NCBI GenBank assembly: GCA_023415845.1
Contig: JAEZJB010000035.1
Location: 1-11,567, forward strand
Length of the DNA stretch: 11,567 bases
Reading direction: 5' to 3'
Source: Chloroflexota bacterium
GTDB taxonomy: Bacteria; Chloroflexota; Chloroflexia; Thermomicrobiales; UBA6265
Under the pieces are notes generated by a model. That model was not told the DNA's origin. It ran no database searches and saw only the letters and a program-made list of their open reading frames with translations. Of the stretch, positions 7,217 to 11,567 are shown piece by piece (the first letter of the stretch is position 1; the number at the start of each line of letters is the position of its first letter). Position numbers and translations under genes: made by a program.

Positions 7217-7709
7217 GTTGTGGGGAACCTTTCGGATGGGAATCCGGGATGACGAAACCCCGGGCAGTCGCGTTCTGTGCGCGCGCTGCCAGTGTGCAAT
7301 GTGGGACAACGCTTGCGCAACTCGCCTGGTCCCGGTCCTGTGGGCGAACGCTGGCCACTCTTGCAGTTCGATGGCTGCCTGCATCGGCTGGTGGGAATCA
7401 GTGGTCTGGCGCTCCGCAGCGGCACACGATCATGCCGAGTTCGCCGGAGCGCATCCGTCCTGTCCATTGACGTAAGTTCCTGGTTTCGCCGGACTCACCT
7501 GATCGCGGGAATAGTCGCGAGGCAAACGCCACACCGGCTTGCCAGGGCACCTCCACCGTCAGCACATGTGAACGAACGACCAATTTCCCGATGGGTGGCG
7601 GGATTTTGCCTGCTCGATGCGTACGATAGGTAGGCACGGGAATCTGCCCACGTTGGGTACGCAGGGGACGCGCGCCTGATCTGCCGTCCACGGGCTGGCA
7701 TCCACCCAC

Positions 7710-7724
7710 CTGGCACGGTGCCAG
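7710..7724. repeat. 15-bp palindrome, operator-like
   Basis: CTGGCAC (7710-7716) and GTGCCAG (7718-7724) are perfect inverted arms around a single central base. With almost no loop it would not form an RNA hairpin of this size, so a dimeric DNA-binding protein site is the more natural reading. It lies about 300 bp upstream of the transhydrogenase gene and about 490 bp from the CBS gene start. No regulator is encoded nearby, so function is speculative. Confidence 0.4.
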
Positions 7725-7739
7725 CGTCGATACCGCCCC

Positions 7740-7762
7740 GCACGAAGTCGCACGAATTCGCA
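7740..7762. repeat. Two tandem 10-bp units
   Basis: Unit one, GCACGAAGTC (7740-7749), is followed directly by GCACGAATTC (7750-7759), 9 of 10 bases identical, then a partial GCA. The period of about one helical turn would place two copies on the same face of the DNA, as in tandem half-sites of some response regulators. It may also be a chance or slippage repeat. Confidence 0.5.
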
Positions 7763-7802
7763 ATAAATACTCCCGAAAAAGCCCATGGAATCAACGAAAA
7801 GC

Positions 7803-7826
7803 GAATTAGTGAATTAATGAATTAGT
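7803..7826. repeat. Three tandem 8-bp AT-rich units
   Basis: GAATTAGT (7803-7810), GAATTAAT (7811-7818) and GAATTAGT (7819-7826) lie head to tail, with only one base differing in the middle copy. This is an unusually AT-rich patch for such GC-rich DNA, about 200 bp upstream of the transhydrogenase gene. It could be a protein-binding or upstream promoter element, or a small slippage-generated repeat. Only the repeat itself is certain. Confidence 0.7.
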
Positions 7827-8024
7827 GCGGACGCATTCCAGCAGTGCCGGTGACCCCGTGAGATAGGTGGCTCAATCTGAACACAGGGATGAATGTCCTT
7901 GTCGGCTCGGATGTCCAACATCGCTGTGGCGCCTGTTTCCGAACGACCCATTTCCGGGTAGCATCTGCCAATCGCCCATCATCCCGCGGCTATCACCGTC
8001 CGACTCGGGGTAGGAGTTCCAATC

Positions 8025-9302
8025 GTGACCAGGGAAACAATCTTCACTGCTGATGCGTCATCGATCGTCTTCGGCCAGGGCGCGACTCGCGAGGTCGGGG
8101 CCCGCATCCGAGCGCTTGGCTGCCGCAATGTGCTCGTCGTCACCGATCCTCGCGTCGGCGAGCTGCCCCCGGTTGCGACGGCCGTCGCCTCCCTCGAGGA
8201 AGCGGGTGTAGCCTTCGATATCTTTGCCGATGTGCGTGTCGAGCCCACCGACACGGCCTGGCAGGCGGCCATCGAAGCGGCCAGTACCGGCGGTTACGAC
8301 GGATTCGTCTCGGTCGGCGGTGGCTCGGTGATCGATACCGCCAAGGTCGCCAATCTCTATTCGACCTGGCCCGACGAGTTCCTGGCTTACGTCTATCCCC
8401 CGCTGGGCATGGGCAAGCCAGTCCCCGGTCCGCTCAAACCACACATCGCAATCCCGACCACCGCCGGTACCGGCTCGGAAACCACTGGCAACGCCGTCTT
8501 CGATCTCTCCTCGGCGCATGTCAAAACCGCCATCGCCCACCGCTCGCTGCGGCCCACCATGGGGATCATCGATCCCGACAACACTCGCACCATGCCGCCC
8601 ATGGTCGCTGCCTGTTCCGGCCTCGATGTGCTCTGCCATGCTTTGGAGTCCTACACCGCCATTCCATTCAGCCAGCGCGAAGCCGCGTCCGATCCCCTGA
8701 AGCGCACGGTCTATCAGGGGGCCAATCCGCTCAGCGACGTCTGGGCGGCCCGGGCCATCGAACTCGGCGCCACCTATCTCGCCAGGGCCTTCAACGATCC
8801 GAGCGACGACGAAGCTCGCGAAGGTATGTTCCTCGCCTCCACCACTGCCGGCATCGGCTTCGGCAATGCCGGTGTCCACTTGCCCCATGCGATGAGCTAC
8901 CCGGTTTCGGCCTTGGCGCGGAATTACGTGGCACCTGGATACCCGGATGACCACACGCTTGTGCCGCACGGCATGTCCGTCATCCTCACCGCACCAGCCA
9001 TCTTCCGCTGGACGGCCGAGGCGAATCCGGCTCGCCACCTGGAGGCAGCCCGCCTGCTCGGCGCCGATGTGCGTGGCGCCGCGCCCGAAGACGCCGGCAA
9101 CCTCCTGGCGGATACCCTGGTCGACCTGATGCAGCAGGTCGCCATGCCCAATGGTCTCAACGCCGTCGGCATCACGTCCGACGACCTCGACGATCTGGTC
9201 AAGGGCACCTTGCCGCAATCGCGCATCACCCAGATTTCGCCGCGTCCCGCTACCGAAGCGGACTACCGCGAGATGTTCGCGAACTCCATGACCATCTGGT
9301 AA
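8025..9302 (+). CDS. Iron-containing alcohol dehydrogenase, hydroxyacid-oxoacid transhydrogenase type
   Basis: A 425-residue group III metal-dependent alcohol dehydrogenase. The nucleotide-binding part has GGGSVID (98-104) and TTAGTGSETT (145-154). By alignment with FucO-type enzymes the metal ligands are Asp201 and His205 (GLDVLCHALES), His288 (HAMSYP) and His315 (VPHG). Several stretches match the transhydrogenase (ADHFE1/HOT) subfamily rather than generic alcohol dehydrogenases: YQGANPLSDVWA (230-241), AGIGFGNAGVHLPHAMSYP (275-293) and LVKGTLPQSR (391-400). Known members oxidise 4-hydroxybutyrate to succinate semialdehyde while reducing 2-oxoglutarate to D-2-hydroxyglutarate, using a bound cofactor. 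The start is GTG 8025, 8 nt after AGGAG (8012-8016). It lies 127 bp upstream of uxuA on the same strand, so its real hydroxyacid may belong to sugar-acid breakdown; that is inference. Confidence 0.93.
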   Translation: MTRETIFTADASSIVFGQGATREVGARIRALGCRNVLVVTDPRVGELPPVATAVASLEEAGVAFDIFADVRVEPTDTAWQAAIEAASTGGYDGFVSVGGGSVIDTAKVANLYSTWPDEFLAYVYPPLGMGKPVPGPLKPHIAIPTTAGTGSETTGNAVFDLSSAHVKTAIAHRSLRPTMGIIDPDNTRTMPPMVAACSGLDVLCHALESYTAIPFSQREAASDPLKRTVYQGANPLSDVWAARAIELGATYLARAFNDPSDDEAREGMFLASTTAGIGFGNAGVHLPHAMSYPVSALARNYVAPGYPDDHTLVPHGMSVILTAPAIFRWTAEANPARHLEAARLLGADVRGAAPEDAGNLLADTLVDLMQQVAMPNGLNAVGITSDDLDDLVKGTLPQSRITQISPRPATEADYREMFANSMTIW

Positions 9303-9429
9303 TCGATGGCCCATCTGCGCCGACGGCATCGCCTCTTTGCAGCCGGCCGTCAGGCGGTGACAATGCTCCGAACCGAAACGATCTGAAGCGTCTGTCGAAA
9401 GTCCAGGCACGGGAAGGAGCCGCTGGTTC

Positions 9430-10431
9430 ATGGCAATGCGGATGCAGTTGGCGGAGGTGCTCACCAACCGCGAGCACTCACTGATGTGGGACCTCACCAA
9501 GCAACTTGGGGTTAAGCAGGTGGTCACCGGCATCACCGATGATCCCGACGAGCCACCCCCCTGGGATTTCGACCGCCTGCGAAAGATCAAGGAGAAATTC
9601 GCCGCGCAGGGACTTGACGTTACGGTCATCGAGTCGGCTCCCGCCTCCATTCAGGAGCCGATCAAGCTCGGCCTCGGCGATCGTGACGAGCACATCGCCC
9701 ACTTCTGCCAGCTCATCGAGAACATGGGCCGCCTGAACATCCCCATCATGTGCCACAACTGGATGGCTGGGCTGGGTTGGTTGCGCACCGACTTCGGCCT
9801 GCCCGAGCGCGGCGGTGCCCTCGTCACCGGCTACGACAACGACGTCAATGAGGCCCGGGGTCTCACCGAGTGGGGCATCGTCACCGAGGAACAGATGTGG
9901 GAGCGTATGGAGTACTTCCTGCGCAAGGTCGTGCCGGTCGCCGAGAAGGCAGGCGTCTTCCTCGCCGTCCACCCCGACGATCCGCCCCGCTCGCCGGTCC
10001 GCGGCATCGGCCGCATCCTGACCTCACCCGAGAACTTCCAGCGCGTGCTCGATATCTATCCGAGCAAGCACAACGGCATGACCTTTTGTCAGGGCAACTT
10101 CTCGGCCATGGGTGTTGACGTGCCGGAGACCATTCGCCACTTCGGCCGCCAGGGCGCCATCAAGTTTGTCCACTTCCGCGACGTGCGCGGAAACCGCGAC
10201 AAGTTCGTCGAAACCTTCCACGACAACGGCCAGACCGATATGGTCGAGGCCATCCGTGCCTACGCCGACGTCGACTTCGATGGTCCGGCCCGCGTCGATC
10301 ACGTCCCCACCATGGCTGGCGAGCACAACGACAACCCCGGCTACGAAACGATGGGGCGACTCTACGCGCTCGGCTACATGCGTGGTCTCATGGAAGCAGT
10401 CGCAAAGGAATATTCGGAGACCGGGGCCTGA
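9430..10431 (+). CDS. uxuA: Mannonate dehydratase (UxuA)
   Basis: A cytoplasmic enzyme of 333 residues that dehydrates D-mannonate to 2-keto-3-deoxy-D-gluconate in hexuronate catabolism. UxuA blocks are clear: MCHNWM (107-112), AVHPDDPP (179-186), TFCQGNF (218-224), FVHFRDVRG (246-254), ETFHDNGQTDM (261-271) and DHVPTMAGE (290-298). His181, Cys220, His248 and Asp290 correspond in order and spacing to the Mn2+ ligands of characterised UxuA. It is somewhat shorter than the roughly 390-residue E. coli enzyme but complete at both ends. ATG 9430 follows GGGAAGGAG (9411-9419); ATG codons at 9436 and 9442 are alternatives. A weak promoter may lie in the 127-bp gap before it (TTGCAG at 9337, GACAAT at 9359, 16-bp spacer). 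The SDR gene follows after 3 nt. Confidence 0.95.
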   Translation: MAMRMQLAEVLTNREHSLMWDLTKQLGVKQVVTGITDDPDEPPPWDFDRLRKIKEKFAAQGLDVTVIESAPASIQEPIKLGLGDRDEHIAHFCQLIENMGRLNIPIMCHNWMAGLGWLRTDFGLPERGGALVTGYDNDVNEARGLTEWGIVTEEQMWERMEYFLRKVVPVAEKAGVFLAVHPDDPPRSPVRGIGRILTSPENFQRVLDIYPSKHNGMTFCQGNFSAMGVDVPETIRHFGRQGAIKFVHFRDVRGNRDKFVETFHDNGQTDMVEAIRAYADVDFDGPARVDHVPTMAGEHNDNPGYETMGRLYALGYMRGLMEAVAKEYSETGA

Positions 10432-10434
10432 GCC

Positions 10435-11217
10435 ATGCGATTCAAAGGAAAGACCGCTCTCGTCACTGGCGGCGGTTCGGGAATCGGCCAGGCGATTGCT
10501 ACCCGCTTCGTGTCTGAGGGCGCCCGCGTCGCCGTTGCCGATCGCATCGCATCCCGGGCGGAGCAGACCGCCACTGCCCTTCGCCAGGCTGGCGGCGAAG
10601 CAATTCCACTGGTCATGGACGTCACCAGCGAGGACCAGGTCAACCTGGGCGTCGAGACCATCGCTCGCACCCTCGGCTCGATCGACATCCTCGTCAACAA
10701 CGCCGGTCTCTCGGTTGGAGCGAATGTCATTGAGATGTCGTCCCAGGAGTGGGACCTCAATTTAGATGTCGTCCTTCGCGGAGCCTTCTTCTGTTGCCGG
10801 GCCGTTCTGCCCGCCATGGTCGAACGTGGCGGAGGGGTCATTCTCAACATCGCGTCGGTCAACGGCATGTATGGCATCGGCGAGGAAGCCTACTCTGCGG
10901 CCAAGGCGGGGCTCATCAATCTCACCCAGAACCTGGCTGTCCGTCACGGTCCTCAAGGAATCCGGGCCAACGTGATCTCTCCAGGCACGATTCGAACGCC
11001 CATCTGGAATCAGCGGCTGGAGGCCGATCCCACAGCCCTCGATACCTTGAAGACCTGGTATCCCCTCGGTCGCGTTGGCGAGGTCGATGACGTCGCTGCG
11101 GCCGCGGCCTTTCTCTGCTCCGACGAAGCGTCGTGGATCACCGGTGTCAACCTCCCGGTCGATGGCGGCCTCACTGCTGGCTCGTTCCGGATGATTGCGG
11201 ACCTCGGCGGCGGGTAG
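10435..11217 (+). CDS. SDR-family oxidoreductase, candidate mannonate/fructuronate oxidoreductase
   Basis: A classical short-chain dehydrogenase of 260 residues. It has the cofactor motif TGGGSGIG (11-18), Asp36 at the end of the second strand (favouring NAD(H)), the NNAG motif (88-91) and catalytic Ser141, Tyr153 and Lys157 (YSAAK). The late block ITGVNLPVDGG is also typical. ATG 10435 lies 3 nt after the uxuA stop, so the two genes are surely co-transcribed. In several bacteria an SDR next to uxuA reduces fructuronate to mannonate, taking the place of the unrelated UxuB. That role is plausible here but the motifs alone do not fix the substrate; other sugar or sugar-acid dehydrogenase activities are possible. 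Confidence 0.93.
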   Translation: MRFKGKTALVTGGGSGIGQAIATRFVSEGARVAVADRIASRAEQTATALRQAGGEAIPLVMDVTSEDQVNLGVETIARTLGSIDILVNNAGLSVGANVIEMSSQEWDLNLDVVLRGAFFCCRAVLPAMVERGGGVILNIASVNGMYGIGEEAYSAAKAGLINLTQNLAVRHGPQGIRANVISPGTIRTPIWNQRLEADPTALDTLKTWYPLGRVGEVDDVAAAAAFLCSDEASWITGVNLPVDGGLTAGSFRMIADLGGG

Positions 11218-11228
11218 GAAGCAGGGAG

Positions 11229-11260
11229 GTGACGACCATTCGGCGAAGAATGGTCGTCAC
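11229..11260 (+). terminator. Strong 13-bp hairpin after the SDR gene
   Basis: GTGACGACCATTC (11229-11241) pairs perfectly with GAATGGTCGTCAC (11248-11260) around the 6-nt loop GGCGAA. It begins 11 nt after the SDR stop, between convergent genes, which is where a terminator is expected. No T-run follows on either strand, so it is not a canonical intrinsic terminator. It may protect mRNA 3' ends, end transcription with help from other factors, or bind a protein. Confidence 0.6.
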
Positions 11261-11271
11261 ATTCAGGACGA

Positions 11272-11283
11272 TTCGCCGGCGAA
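11272..11283. repeat. 12-bp perfect palindrome TTCGCCGGCGAA
   Basis: This self-complementary 12-mer lies 11 nt after the strong hairpin. Its first half TTCGCC is exactly complementary to the GGCGAA loop of that hairpin, and its second half repeats the loop sequence. It could be a protein-binding site or part of a folded RNA, or chance in GC-rich DNA. Confidence 0.5.
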
Positions 11284-11372
11284 CTTCGAGGTGAAATAGA
11301 AGAGGCGCAATTACTCGAACGAGGTGGAGTGATCGCCGCCGACGGACACACTGAAAGGAGAGCGAAACGTCG

Positions 11373-11567
11373 TCACGCTCCGAAATGAGTCGTCCAGGAA
11401 GCAGCCGCCGTCAATGCCAGGTGGCACCAGTCCCGCACTTCCTGGTTGAGGTCGATCTCGCCAAGCCGGTCCGCAGAAACCCACTCCATGCCTTCAAGCA
11501 GTTGGGGAAGGGTCGAGCCCGGAAGGCGTGGTCTCGCGAAATAGATCAGGTCGATGTGCTCGTGGCC
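11373..11567 (-). CDS. Probable NUDIX hydrolase, C-terminal end (rest outside window)
   Basis: The minus strand is open from the right edge for 64 residues to a TGA at 11373-11375. The fragment begins GHEHIDLIYFARP, then has EGMEWVSADRLGEIDL and NQEVRDWCHLAL. The pattern of a hydrophobic IDLIYFA strand, a WVSADRL-type segment and a closing EVRDW helix is typical of the part after the NUDIX box in NUDIX hydrolases, which cleave nucleoside diphosphates linked to another group. The NUDIX box itself lies outside the window, so catalytic residues cannot be checked and the substrate is unknown. It is convergent with the SDR gene, 155 bp away. Confidence 0.75.
   Translation of the reverse strand, partial: GHEHIDLIYFARPRLPGSTLPQLLEGMEWVSADRLGEIDLNQEVRDWCHLALTAAASWTTHFGA

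Larger units (their letters stand above)
7217..8024. other. Intergenic region of about 0.8 kb without a convincing gene
   Basis: This stretch separates the start of the minus-strand CBS gene from the plus-strand transhydrogenase gene, so it should hold both promoters. Open frames of up to about 120 codons occur on both strands. They are rich in Arg, Ser and Pro, show no recognisable motif or membrane segment and have no good ribosome binding site, so I do not call them genes. The part from about 7741 to 7830 is clearly more AT-rich than its surroundings and holds two short tandem repeats; a palindrome lies just upstream. It may include decayed coding sequence, but I recognise no parent gene. 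Confidence 0.6.

Noticed and set aside
5867..7252. 461-codon plus-strand frame opposite the CBS protein gene
   Set aside because: Arg/His/Gln-rich with no motif; the minus strand encodes clear DUF21, CBS and CorC_HlyC domains.
7398..7794. 99- to 121-codon minus-strand frames in the intergenic region
   Set aside because: No ribosome binding site, no recognisable motif, Arg/Pro/Ser-rich composition and several overlapping alternatives; not distinguishable from random open frames at this GC content.
7710..7826. CRISPR array or mobile-element terminal repeats
   Set aside because: The repeats are 8-10 bp head-to-tail without spacers, and there is no transposase, integrase or Cas gene in the window.
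8058..9650. 530-codon minus-strand frame opposite the transhydrogenase gene and the start of uxuA
   Set aside because: The plus strand has complete family motifs and catalytic residues here, while this frame is Gly/Asp/Arg/His-rich with no recognisable domain; it is an antisense artefact of high-GC third positions.

Overview
High-GC bacterial DNA with closely packed genes, GTG and TTG starts alongside ATG, and purine-rich ribosome binding sites. The gene content fits a free-living heterotroph. A member of Chloroflexota (Thermomicrobia-like) is my best guess, but this is inference from general style; no rRNA or other marker gene is present.

Layout. (1) 2-937, plus strand: the last two thirds of an Amt ammonium transporter, cut by the left edge. 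It is followed by a 13-bp inverted repeat and a 46-residue single-span membrane protein gene (1030-1170), then a hairpin near the convergent end of the next gene. (2) 1240-1845, minus strand: a small P-loop kinase-like ATPase, divergent from (3) 1958-5813, plus strand: a tight operon of a MoxR AAA+ ATPase, a DUF58 membrane protein and a polytopic protein ending in a DUF4129 domain. This is the MoxR/DUF58/transglutaminase-type cluster, but no transglutaminase domain is present. (4) 5888-7216, minus strand: a DUF21-CBS-CorC/HlyC membrane protein (CNNM/CorB-type), convergent with the operon across a probable two-way terminator. (5) 7217-8024: about 0.8 kb with no convincing gene, holding a 15-bp palindrome and two short tandem repeats in an AT-rich patch. 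(6) 8025-11217, plus strand: a hydroxyacid-oxoacid transhydrogenase-type iron alcohol dehydrogenase, mannonate dehydratase (UxuA) and an SDR oxidoreductase, which look like a hexuronate or sugar-acid catabolic module. (7) 11218-11372: a strong 13-bp hairpin and a 12-bp palindrome, then (8) 11373-11567, minus strand: the C-terminal end of a probable NUDIX hydrolase cut by the right edge.

How they work together. The Amt region serves nitrogen uptake. The MoxR operon probably forms an envelope-associated chaperone-like system whose client is not visible here. The last operon probably dehydrates D-mannonate to 2-keto-3-deoxygluconate, with the SDR supplying or removing mannonate and the transhydrogenase-type enzyme handling a linked hydroxyacid.

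I see no defence island, CRISPR array, insertion sequence, integrase, rRNA or tRNA. The most interesting unexplained items are the structured stretch around the small membrane protein gene, the transglutaminase-less MoxR operon, the transhydrogenase-UxuA-SDR grouping, and the hairpin after the SDR gene whose loop can pair with a downstream palindrome.
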